NCBI RefSeq assembly: GCF_008369935.1
Contig: NZ_VTUZ01000028.1
Coordinates: 62,001 to 126,000, forward strand
Direction: 5' to 3'
Origin: Paraburkholderia panacisoli
Lineage (GTDB): Bacteria; Pseudomonadota; Gammaproteobacteria; Burkholderiales; Burkholderiaceae
Length of the DNA stretch: 64,000 bases
A program made the position numbers and the translations under genes. The notes under the pieces are model-generated. The model did no database searches, had not been told where the DNA came from, and saw only the letters and a program-made list of their open reading frames with translations. Positions within the stretch are counted from its first letter, which is position 1; every line of letters starts with the position of its first letter. Of the stretch, positions 17,359-26,161 are shown one piece after another.

Positions 17359-17867
17359 AGCAACTCCCTTGGTTGCTTGCTAGGGCGCATTTCACCCTCG
17401 CGTCCACGCGTGTCGAGCAACTACGCTGGCCGCAAGGGGTTCTCAACTGTCCCCGCTCCCAAGCTCACTATGTTTGTGCGATTGCGTCGCCCGTTGGTTA
17501 GCGTGGTCTCGCAAGATCCTCGCTAGCCGGCGCGATTGGGTACAAACAATGCGTTGCGGAGCCGGAATTGGCTTGTGGGAGACTCGGGTGGTGCGTAAAA
17601 AGCATCATAGTCGCTGAACAGCCAGCGCGAGAGATCGAACTGGTCCCTTCGTGGATTAGGCCGCAGCTTGCAACTCTGAGCGACAAGCCTCCAACAGGGG
17701 CTCAATGGTCGTACGAAATAACGTTTGTATAGGCACCTCGTCTCGCGTTGCCTTTCAGGGGCTTTCCTGACAAGGCAGCCTCAAAAGGGTGTTGTCCGTG
17801 GAAATTGACGGGTGTTTTGCGTTTGCGTCATGCGTTGCCGCTCGCCAACGGCGTGAGGAGAACTTAC
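17359..17867. other. Intergenic stretch
   Basis: No open frame here has coding character or a ribosome binding site. It serves as the upstream region of the 79-residue gene (minus strand) and of the ligase-like gene (plus strand). GAGGAG just before 17868 is the ligase ribosome binding site. Confidence 0.45.
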
Positions 17868-18521
17868 ATGGAGTTGGAACGGCCAGTCAAACCATCCGAC
17901 CTGATGCACGCGACGCTGCGCCGGCGACCGTTTTCCCACGACGACTGGCTGTTCGAATGGAAGCTCGACGGAATGCGATGTCTTGTCGAAAAGTTCGGCG
18001 ACTAAGTAGCCTTAACCAGCCGGCAAGGCAAGCCCTTCAACCGCTCATTTCCCGAAATTGTGGAGGCAGTTGCTGCCGTGCCTGGTGATTTCGTATGGGA
18101 CAGTGAGCTTGCGATCGGCGACGCTCGAGGACCGGTGTCGTTCAGCCGACTTCTGATGCGCTCCAGCACGACGTCACCGCGGAATATTCCGGCGGCCGCA
18201 CGTCGGCACCCTGCACGGATTTTCGTGTTCGACATGCTCCTATCGGGCAAGCTCGATTTGCGTCAACTGGAGCTTACCGAGCGGAAGGCCCGTCTGCGCG
18301 ACACCTTCGATAACACGCGGTGGCTCGTCTATGTCACAGACGTGGAATGCATCGGGGAATTGGTATTTGAACAGGTAAAAATCCACGACTTCGAGGGTAT
18401 GGTCGCAAAGCGAAAATCGTCGACGTACACGCGCGGACGGTCGCTCAACTGGATCAAGATCAAGAACACCGATTACAGCAGGCCAGCAGCGAGTAAGGGT
18501 CCGGAAATTTGCGCACGTTAA
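17868..18521 (+). pseudogene. ATP-dependent DNA ligase (LigD-type) with in-frame stop
   Basis: Nucleotidyltransferase core of an ATP-dependent DNA ligase. Motif I is FEWKLDGMRCL (catalytic Lys in KLDG), motif III-like is VWDSELAI, then IFVFDMLL, motif IV EGMVAKR and motif V NWIKIKN. A TAA at 18002-18004 interrupts the frame just after motif I; reading continues in the same frame with TSRQGKPFNRSFPEI, as relatives do. It is therefore a single nonsense change rather than a frameshift. GAGGAG precedes ATG 17868. The C-terminal OB domain is also missing. Read-through would yield about 217 residues, so it is probably non-functional. Confidence 0.78.
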
Positions 18522-19021
18522 GCGTTCGCGCTTTGCGTTGTTCGAATGGCGCTGATCGACCCACTGCGGACGTTCGACCCAGCGCGACTTCTATGGCTGC
18601 TTTCAAGGTATATGGGTCATTGCGGACTAGCCGGCCGCCGGTTTGCAATGCGCCTTCTTCATCGGTCGGGGCTGCTGATTTCGAGTCGAATTTATCCAAG
18701 CGCGAACGCCTCATTCGACCAAACGCTCACGGCGCTGTGGGACGCAATAATTGTATCCGGACGTATTGCCGCAAGTACTGACAGTCGGTCGTGGAATGAC
18801 GTCATTGATAGCACAAACTTTCCCGTGCATGTGTGCGCTAGCCGACATTTGCCTGCCACGTACCCGACACAGACGGCCTATAACTGACCAGATGATACTT
18901 TGCTAGGCATGAACTGGCGGACCATACGTTGAGTTGATAGTCCTTGCGGCCCTGTCACGCCAGCCTGGTGCTCTCGCAACCCGGGCTGCCATTTTTCAGA
19001 CGCGCTTAAGAACGTTCGGGA
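18522..19021. other. Intergenic stretch upstream of the hydrolase-CHAT unit
   Basis: No supported gene: two overlapping frames of about 90 and 110 codons have no motif or ribosome binding site. Around 18961-18997 CAGCC...GGCTG can pair and is followed by CCATTTTTC, a weak terminator candidate. The promoter of the following two-gene unit should lie here but no strong sigma-70 boxes stand out. Confidence 0.4.
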
Positions 19022-19027
19022 ATGCAT

Positions 19028-20368
19028 ATGAAGATGTTTTGGTTGATGGCAACAGCATTTCTGGCCATGACTTTAGCTGCGGCTCCGCCCGGCTTGGCTG
19101 AAGAAAAAGCCAACGACAGCTATTTTGTCCATAGCACCGGAGACAAGGCGAATTCCCTTGTCATCTTCGTGCATGGCGTACTAGGTGATAGCCGTGATAC
19201 TTGGCGCCGCTCGCCAAGCAGCGCGGGTTGGCCCGAGTTGCTCGCTGCGGATCCCGCAATGCCTGGCGTCGATACCCTCGCAATTGGTTTCAAGTCCGCA
19301 CCTCTCAGCTCGTCTTCCAACATTGAAGAACTCGCGAACCGCTTAAGTCAAATGCTGATAGATCAGCGCCTTTTCGAGCGCTATGACAACATCGCCTTCG
19401 TGGCTCATAGTATGGGCGGACTTATCACCAAGCGCGCCGTTCTGATTCTGCGCTCCAAGGCGCCTGAATCGGCCACCCGTATCAAGGCCGTCATTTTTCT
19501 CGCCACGCCCGCAGAGGGATCGGACAAAGCCGCGCTTGCGAACTGGTTCAGCGCCAATCCACAGTTCGGCGACATGCGTCCGGCGGACTTCAACTCGTTT
19601 CTGCAATTGCTAGATAACGACTGGGCTTCGATGCTACGCCGCAGAGAAGGGGATTCCCCTTATCCGAGGTCGTTCTGCGCGTATGAGACTCAGCCGACCG
19701 GATTGTGGAAGGTGGTGCCGAGGTCGGCCTCGCAAAAGGGCTGCGACGATACTCCGGTCGCCTTCGACCGTACGCACTCCGGCATAGCGAAACCCGCAGG
19801 CCGAGACGACGAAGTCTATCGCTATGTCCTTGCACGCCTTGCGGGCAGCTTCGATCCCAAGCTTGTCAAGCAGCATGTGATCGTTCAAATTCAACGCATC
19901 GACGGTAAATTACTCGGGCCCGCAGACTTCCTGCGCAGCGGTGAGCAATATTCGGTTTCCGTTAGGGCGGTCCGTCCGGCATGGTTTTATGTGTTTGTCA
20001 GGGACAGCACCGACAGCGTGCAACGCTACTATCCGACCAGTAGCGACAAGCAAGCAGCAAAGCAAAACACGATCAGGGTGCCGGAGCACGCCGATTTGTT
20101 CATCACGCTCGATCGCCATCGGGGCACTGAGCTCATTTATGTGTTCGCCCTCGATCAGCGCGACGACAAGCTCGAACGCGCTGCAACTGAGGTCAGCTCC
20201 AGCGCCAACGTCGCAACAGGCGTCCACGTGACGCAAAAGGTCCTGCTCGAAGCGGCAAAATCGCGTGGTGGCGCAATTGAGAAGGGCAAATTGGGGCGCG
20301 TTTCGTCCTCGAGTCTCAGCGAGTTCGGGCAGGACGTGGCCGCGTTTTATCAACTCGAACATCGTTGA
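19028..20368 (+). CDS. Exported alpha/beta hydrolase (lipase/esterase-like) with DUF4384-like C-terminus
   Basis: A 446-residue exported hydrolase. The signal peptide (FWLMATAFLAMTLAAAPPGLA) is followed by an alpha/beta-hydrolase domain: LVIFVHGVLGDSRDTW (oxyanion region), nucleophile Ser128 in VAHSMGGL, FLATPAEGSD, and probable catalytic His250 in RTHSGIAKP. From about 285 a beta-rich domain resembles DUF4384 (GEQYSVSVRAVRPAWFYVFVRDS, LFITLDRHRGTELIYVFAL). DUF4384 domains often accompany caspase-like peptidases, and here the next gene, 75 bases on, encodes a CHAT protease. ATG 19028 is preferred to 19022 because CGGGA is better spaced. The substrate (lipid, ester or protein-linked group) is unknown. 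Confidence 0.72.
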   Translation: MKMFWLMATAFLAMTLAAAPPGLAEEKANDSYFVHSTGDKANSLVIFVHGVLGDSRDTWRRSPSSAGWPELLAADPAMPGVDTLAIGFKSAPLSSSSNIEELANRLSQMLIDQRLFERYDNIAFVAHSMGGLITKRAVLILRSKAPESATRIKAVIFLATPAEGSDKAALANWFSANPQFGDMRPADFNSFLQLLDNDWASMLRRREGDSPYPRSFCAYETQPTGLWKVVPRSASQKGCDDTPVAFDRTHSGIAKPAGRDDEVYRYVLARLAGSFDPKLVKQHVIVQIQRIDGKLLGPADFLRSGEQYSVSVRAVRPAWFYVFVRDSTDSVQRYYPTSSDKQAAKQNTIRVPEHADLFITLDRHRGTELIYVFALDQRDDKLERAATEVSSSANVATGVHVTQKVLLEAAKSRGGAIEKGKLGRVSSSSLSEFGQDVAAFYQLEHR

Positions 20369-20443
20369 GATCCGGCCAGATGCATGTCGCGGAGCGTCCC
20401 TGATGGCTCTGAGCGCGGACGGCAGCAGCAGAGGTGCGACCAC

Positions 20444-23400
20444 ATGAACGACGCATCGATCCAACGTGGCAGGCAATGGACCCTGAAGCTCCGAAGGGCG
20501 GCACGGGTATTCGCACTGTGCGTTGTCTCGCTCTTTGCAGTGTCCGCGTTCGCGCTAGTCGATATGAAAAACGCGAACTACTCCAACGACTGGATCGATC
20601 TCCCGGGAACTCAAAAGGACGGCTCCAACATCGATGGCTTTGGATCGATGTTCGATCTTCTCGTCTCGCGCACGTACAACAGCCGGAGCCTGCACGACGG
20701 CATTTTCGGGTTTGGATGGTGCTCCGACTTCGAGACGACGGTCCGTTCCACGGCTGAAGGCAATGTTATCGTTGAATGGTGCGGCGGCGGGATTATAGAA
20801 ACGTTTCAGCGCGCGGACTTTTCTCCGGAAGAGGTATCCGCCACGGCAAGGAAAATCGTCGACTCGCTCAAGGCGCACCAGGACAAGGACAGTAAAGGAG
20901 TCTCATCGCTGATCGGGGGATTTTTGCCAAACACCTGGAACGCGTTGCAGAAGAAGCTGATCGAGGACGAGGCGCTTCGCACCCGATGGGCGAAGCGCCT
21001 CGACATCGCCACGCCGACGCTTCCAGGCACGATTCTAAAGCAGTTCGGCCCGGGTTCAGCCGCTGTTTCGGTCATCGAGGACGGATACATGTTAGTCCCA
21101 GCCGACGGGAGGCAGTATCGCTTCGACAAGAATGGACAACTACAGGAAGCGCGCGATACATCAGGCATCTCCTTGCACTTCTTACGCAGCAACGGCCAGA
21201 TCGAGCGAGTTCAGTCATCGGACGGGCGGGCGCTCATCTTCACATTTTATCCAGACGGCAAGGTCAAAGAAATCAAGGGTCCGGGCGACTTAGCCGTCGA
21301 ATACCGGTATCGCGATGGCAACCTGACAGCCGTGAAGAATGCGTGGCTAAGGGTTTATTACTTTGAATACGATGACCTTCACAATCTGACTAAGTCCATT
21401 TGGCCCGACAAGACTTATATCGAGATTCGCTATGATAGGGATGGAGATTGGGTGACCGGCTTTCGCGATCGAGAAGGCTGCCTCGAAGACTACTTGTATG
21501 AAGCGGATGATGTGAATCATTACATGTCCTTCGGACTTAAGACATGTGCGGACGGTCACGTGGCAGGAAGGAATAAGTACGAATTCAGGCATACCCAGAG
21601 ACCTGACGGCATGTACACGCTGACTTACGTCAGAACGACGACCGACTGGGAGACGTACACGTCCGATACGGCGATTTACTATGATTTCGACAATCGCCCC
21701 GTGAAGACAGTAAGAAACGCCGACGTGGCGACTTACACCTACAATGAGCGCGGTCTGTTGGCGAAGCGAAGCATGCGCAACAAGGAGTGGAACTTTCAAT
21801 ACCCTCCTAACGCTTCCGTGCCAGACGTAGTCATCGAAAACACGCTCGGCGAGAACCAAGCGGTAGTCGAGAGCCGTCGCTTCGATCATGATCCGTGGCC
21901 GAATCGCTACGGAACGACCGAACGCATTCAGGTTGCGGCCTCTAGGCAAATTCCTGATCCGCTGAGTCCCGTCTTTCAGCAACAGCGCGCAAGCGACCAC
22001 CTTTCGGAAGCGGCGCAAACGCTGGTACGTTGGGATGAGCAACTTGCACGGAGAAAGGATCAAAGTGCCCGGATTACACTCGCCGCGCTGGCCATGACGC
22101 TTGGTGCGGATTGCGCGCACCAGCAAAAGTTCGACTGTGCCTTGACTTCGTTTGACCGCGCGATATCGATCGCGCGAGTCAATCATCTGACTAAGACGCA
22201 TTACCGCGCGCTCGAATGGAAGGCCCGCGTCTACATGAAGAGTGGTCGTCCTGCGGACGCGGTTATGCCGTTGCGGCAAGCCATTGACCTGATCGAAGGG
22301 ACCAAGGCACGCGGCTCGGCGGACGAGAAACAATTCATTCGCTATCTGATCGAGGCCTATAGGGTCGCCGAGCAGTATTCAAAGGCCTACGAGACACTCG
22401 GTCGTCTGTCGGCGCTTGGCTTCGCGGATGAACAATACGAGGACCTAAAGGCCGAGATATACACGGACGTGGGGCTGTTTCCGATGGCGTTAACTTCCTA
22501 TCGCGCCTCGCTTTCGCTTCTACTGGTCGCAATTGATCATAGCGAGTCTGACACCAAAGGACTGATTGCTAGCGTCGCAGATGTCTTCTACCAGATGGGT
22601 GATCCGGACAAGGCCATCGCGGTGCTCGACACCGAACTGGGTATCCACATGGCGGTCGAGCGGCCTTCGAACGCAAGCGGCTCGCTGATGTCGTCCAAGG
22701 CGCTCTATCTCACGCAGGCCCGGCGATATAGCGAAGCGCTCAATGTCATCGGAGAAGCCATCGACGCGTTGCAAAAGGAACATGCGAGCGACTTGCGCCT
22801 GGGCGATGCGTATAACAATCAGGGCATCCTCCTCAGTTGGCTCGGCAATGAAGAACGGGCGTCCCAAATTTATAAGCAGGCAATTGCCCTGCAATCCCGC
22901 GATACGACAGGGCGCCTCGCCGCCGCCGCGACGATGGCGAACCTGGCGGTCTCGTACCGGGGCCTCGGCCGGTATCGCGACGCAGTCGATCTACTCAATC
23001 AATCGCTGGCGATACGGCGCAGTTCGTTTCCGTCAGGGCACTGGCTGATCGGCAAAACCCATTGCGAGATCGGGGAAACCTATCGGCAATTGGGAAATTT
23101 GCTGCTTGCGCATCAAAATCTCGCGCGGGGCAGCGCAATTCTGCAAGAGTCACTGGGATTCAGCAATCCGCGCTTTGCGTTGTGCCTTGACTCGCTAGGC
23201 AAGACCGAGCTGATGGAAGGCAACTTCGCCGCGGCACGCGCCGATATCAAAACCGCGCTTCAGGTTGCCATCAGAACCGGCGATCCCGAATCGGTTTGGG
23301 CGGCCGAACGCAGCATGAGCCAGTTGCTCCTGCATGAGAAACGCCCCGATCTTGCGATCTTTTTCTCAAAGGAAGCAGTCGGAAACATTCAGCGCCTTCG

Positions 23401-24979
23401 CTCGGATCTGAGTCGCACCGACCCGGCGACCCAGCGCACATTTCTGCAAAGCAAGGAAGACGTCTATAGAGAAGCGGCGGATCTGCTCATCGACGAGGGG
23501 CGCCTGCTCGAAGCACAGGAAGTGCTGTCCATGCTCAAACAGGAAGAGTACTTCGACTTCGTGCGCCGGACCGGTCCTTACGCTTCTTCGCAAGCGCGAG
23601 CCGCGACGCCACAAGAGAAAACATGGGAGGCCCGTTATCGCGAGATCAATGTGCAGCTTGCGCGGCTGGGCGAGGAGGAAAGTACGTTTCGCATGAAAGC
23701 GAAGCTGGGAACGCTCACCGACAACGAGATGAATCGCCGCGCCGCAGTGCAAGCCGATCTCGACGTGGCGAATCGCGCATTCGAGGCCTTCATTGGCGAA
23801 CTCGAACGTCAACAGTATCTCGCCGTCCGCCGTGGCGCAGGAAGTTCTCAAGGCCCGGATGTGCGAGGCTTTCGCTCATTTGAAATTACCTTGCAGAAAT
23901 TGGGCCACGGAGCGGTGGTAATTGCTTACGTCGTGACGGCGGACAGGGTGTCGATCATCCTAACTACGCCGAATGTGCAGATCGCACGCCTGAGTCGCAT
24001 ATCATCGAAGCAGCTTAGCCAGCAGGTCGCACGCTTTCGTATGGCAGTGCAGGACCCGCGCTCCGATCCGCGCCCTTACGCAAAGTTGCTTTACGACGAA
24101 TTGATCAGCCCGATTGCGGAAGACCTGCGCGATGCCAAAGCCGACACGTTAATGCTCAGTCTAGACGGAACCCTCCGATATGTGCCTTTTTCCGCTCTGT
24201 ACGATGGACAAAAGTATCTGGTCGAACGCTTCAAGACCGTCATTTATGCCGGCGCGACGAAGGACAAACTGGGCGACTCACCTCAGCAGCAATGGAGGGT
24301 ATCCGGGCTGGGCGTTACGGAGACGCTGCCGGGATTTAAGCGGTTGCCCGGCGTACGTGAAGAGCTCACTGGGATTGCCCGTTACGTTAACGGGGGGATT
24401 CGCCCCGGCGACGTCTCTTTCGATAAGGACTTCACTGATAAGAAGTTGCGCGACGCGTTGGACCGGCAATATCCCGTGGTCCACATCGCAAGTCATTTCG
24501 TATTCACGCCCGGGACCGAAGACGACTCGTTCCTACTGCTGGGCGATGGGACGCGCTTGTCGCTTTCACGACTCCGTTCGGTCGCATACAACTTCGGGAA
24601 CGTGGATCTCCTCACGCTGTCCGCTTGCCAGACGGCGATCGGCGAGGGTCGTGACGCCAATGGCAAGGAGATCGAAGGCTTTGCGGTGCTAGCGCAGGAC
24701 AGCGGGGCGAAAGCGGTACTCGCGACCCTATGGTCCGTGGACGACGAAAGCACAGCGTTCGTCATGCAGGCATTCTATCGAATCAGGCAAGCCACCCCCG
24801 GCATCACCAAGGCCGCGGCGTTACAGCGCGCGCAAATAGAGACGATGAGCGCAACTTCGCTCAAGATTGCGGAGAATCGGGGCGGCACATTGCAAAGGGC
24901 CAATGCGCCCGCGGATGGCGTTCCGTTTAAGCATCCGTATTATTGGGCACCTTTCATTCTCATGGGCAATTGGCTCTAG
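20444..24979 (+). CDS. Exported DUF6531/YD-repeat, TPR and CHAT protease fusion
   Basis: A 1511-residue protein. An N-terminal signal or anchor (ARVFALCVVSLFAVSAFA) precedes a DUF6531-like RHS prefix (~35-125: LLVSRTYNSRSLHDGIFGFGW). Degenerate YD repeats follow (~205-490: GRQYRFDKNGQL, YYFEYDDLHNL), then a long TPR array (~530-1010: ALTSFDRAISIARV, NQGILLSWLGNEERASQIYKQAIALQ). A helical linker leads to a C-terminal CHAT cysteine protease (~1170-1505) with catalytic-type His1351 in HIASHF and Cys1395 in LSACQTAIGEG, plus VLATLWSVDD. CHAT proteins are separase/caspase-like proteases; TPRs are usual sensors, whereas an RHS-type front end on an exported CHAT is unusual. ATG 20444 follows AGAGGTG. 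It is the second gene of the unit begun at 19028. Confidence 0.8.
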   Translation: MNDASIQRGRQWTLKLRRAARVFALCVVSLFAVSAFALVDMKNANYSNDWIDLPGTQKDGSNIDGFGSMFDLLVSRTYNSRSLHDGIFGFGWCSDFETTVRSTAEGNVIVEWCGGGIIETFQRADFSPEEVSATARKIVDSLKAHQDKDSKGVSSLIGGFLPNTWNALQKKLIEDEALRTRWAKRLDIATPTLPGTILKQFGPGSAAVSVIEDGYMLVPADGRQYRFDKNGQLQEARDTSGISLHFLRSNGQIERVQSSDGRALIFTFYPDGKVKEIKGPGDLAVEYRYRDGNLTAVKNAWLRVYYFEYDDLHNLTKSIWPDKTYIEIRYDRDGDWVTGFRDREGCLEDYLYEADDVNHYMSFGLKTCADGHVAGRNKYEFRHTQRPDGMYTLTYVRTTTDWETYTSDTAIYYDFDNRPVKTVRNADVATYTYNERGLLAKRSMRNKEWNFQYPPNASVPDVVIENTLGENQAVVESRRFDHDPWPNRYGTTERIQVAASRQIPDPLSPVFQQQRASDHLSEAAQTLVRWDEQLARRKDQSARITLAALAMTLGADCAHQQKFDCALTSFDRAISIARVNHLTKTHYRALEWKARVYMKSGRPADAVMPLRQAIDLIEGTKARGSADEKQFIRYLIEAYRVAEQYSKAYETLGRLSALGFADEQYEDLKAEIYTDVGLFPMALTSYRASLSLLLVAIDHSESDTKGLIASVADVFYQMGDPDKAIAVLDTELGIHMAVERPSNASGSLMSSKALYLTQARRYSEALNVIGEAIDALQKEHASDLRLGDAYNNQGILLSWLGNEERASQIYKQAIALQSRDTTGRLAAAATMANLAVSYRGLGRYRDAVDLLNQSLAIRRSSFPSGHWLIGKTHCEIGETYRQLGNLLLAHQNLARGSAILQESLGFSNPRFALCLDSLGKTELMEGNFAAARADIKTALQVAIRTGDPESVWAAERSMSQLLLHEKRPDLAIFFSKEAVGNIQRLRSDLSRTDPATQRTFLQSKEDVYREAADLLIDEGRLLEAQEVLSMLKQEEYFDFVRRTGPYASSQARAATPQEKTWEARYREINVQLARLGEEESTFRMKAKLGTLTDNEMNRRAAVQADLDVANRAFEAFIGELERQQYLAVRRGAGSSQGPDVRGFRSFEITLQKLGHGAVVIAYVVTADRVSIILTTPNVQIARLSRISSKQLSQQVARFRMAVQDPRSDPRPYAKLLYDELISPIAEDLRDAKADTLMLSLDGTLRYVPFSALYDGQKYLVERFKTVIYAGATKDKLGDSPQQQWRVSGLGVTETLPGFKRLPGVREELTGIARYVNGGIRPGDVSFDKDFTDKKLRDALDRQYPVVHIASHFVFTPGTEDDSFLLLGDGTRLSLSRLRSVAYNFGNVDLLTLSACQTAIGEGRDANGKEIEGFAVLAQDSGAKAVLATLWSVDDESTAFVMQAFYRIRQATPGITKAAALQRAQIETMSATSLKIAENRGGTLQRANAPADGVPFKHPYYWAPFILMGNWL

Positions 24980-25310
24980 TTTGCAGATAGAAGTAACCGC
25001 TCGTTTGGCTTGAATGGACGTCCGATGTTGGAACGAGACGGTCATTCAAGTGGCGGCGGGATCAAAGAGCCGAACGGCCAGAATTGGCCGGTCTGAGACA
25101 CACCACTGGCGTTCCGGTTTCCGCCCATTTGTGGCGTCGCACAACGTCAAATCAACCGCGTAGTCTGGATGCCCCTGAAAAGCAACGGGGTGGCGAAATT
25201 CATCCGGCATATCGCTTCATAAGGCGACTAGCATACGCAACGCACGCAGGAGTTCAAATGCAACGGCTCGGCCTCTTCCCCAAGCAGGGCCGGGGGCTCA
25301 AACGCAACAC
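24980..25310. other. Intergenic stretch
   Basis: Nothing recognisable. This lies between the CHAT gene (plus) and the truncated SRAP gene (minus), two convergent units. No clear bidirectional terminator was found. Confidence 0.4.
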
Positions 25311-25781
25311 TTAGAATCGACTTATATCATTGACTGTCAACATCGAGAATGAATTTGAGTGTGCGCCATCGGGCTCGGTCCATTGCCGCCACAATCCCGC
25401 AATCGCAAGCGGTTGGCCATCGGCCATTCCAATCCTCCAGCGTACTGCTTTGCCGCTTTCATACGAGGGCTCGAAGAAGCTTCGACATGGTACGAGGCAT
25501 AGTTGCAGGTTCTTCCACGCGCCGCTGAAACTGCGCTTCTCGCCAATCGTTTCAGATCGCGAGTTCATCGTGTCAAAAGCCTTCACGCCGGGCGGGATGT
25601 GTCGCCGGGGGACGATGCCGAACGATGCGGGGACGGTCTCATAGCCGTCAGCACCACGGCGGAATATGGGCGCGAAGTAGTCCTTATAGATCTCCCGCCG
25701 GTAGTCGAAGTCCGGGTGCGGGAAAAGGCTGAAGGTCTCACCGCCAGCATCGTTTGGATTGGCCTCGTAGCTCGTACACAT
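25311..25781 (-). pseudogene. SRAP (HMCES/YedK-like) protein, C-terminally truncated
   Basis: SRAP proteins form a thiazolidine crosslink with abasic sites through Cys2. The N-terminus MCTSYEAN gives the catalytic Cys after Met removal. PASFGIVPRRH, DTMNSRSETIGEK (Asn region), RSFFEPSY, the Glu-region GLWRQW, and SMLTVN follow the family order. After SMLTVN the protein ends at DISRF, where full-length members (about 220 residues) continue with the active-site His and the KRMPV region. The 156-residue product thus lacks the His and terminal helix. It sits beside the imuABC cassette, a DNA-damage context. Confidence 0.78.
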
Positions 25782-25840
25782 CGCTCTGCCTCAACGGAAG
25801 GAGATGCACGACGGTAACACAGTGCAGCCGGGGCGGCAGA

Positions 25841-26140
25841 TCACTGTACCTGTCGCCATGCACGGTCAATGGCCGCAAACACAAGCGGAACAAAATCGTG
25901 GCCTTCAAACGACACGGGTTCGTCGTTGTTGGGATAGGAGAGAGCCGCGGGCGCACAGATCATCTGTAGGAGGCGCTCGCTGAACCGTCCGCCCGACGCG
26001 ACCTCCGACAGGGCCTCTTCCTCGATCTGGTGAATCAGCTTCCATGTCAGGATACCCTTTGCGCGATGCCGCGCAACGATGCCCGGCACAACCGCCTGAA
26101 CGGCTGCCTCGGCATCAAACAGGATGTTGTAGTTCGTCAT
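25841..26140 (-). CDS. Hypothetical protein downstream of the imu cassette
   Basis: A 99-residue protein without a recognised family. CGAGGAAA lies about seven bases before ATG 26140. The sequence is well-formed and helical (AEAAVQAVVPGIVARHRAKGI; KLIHQIEEEALSEVASG). It lies 21 bases after the end of dnaE2 on the same strand, so it may share the SOS-controlled transcript. Confidence 0.55.
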   Translation of the reverse strand: MTNYNILFDAEAAVQAVVPGIVARHRAKGILTWKLIHQIEEEALSEVASGGRFSERLLQMICAPAALSYPNNDEPVSFEGHDFVPLVFAAIDRAWRQVQ

Positions 26141-26161
26141 TGACGTTTTTCCTCGTTGAGT

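Noticed and set aside
21347..22333. 328-codon minus-strand frame inside the CHAT gene
   Set aside because: It mirrors the codon bias of the sense strand and shows no conserved motif.
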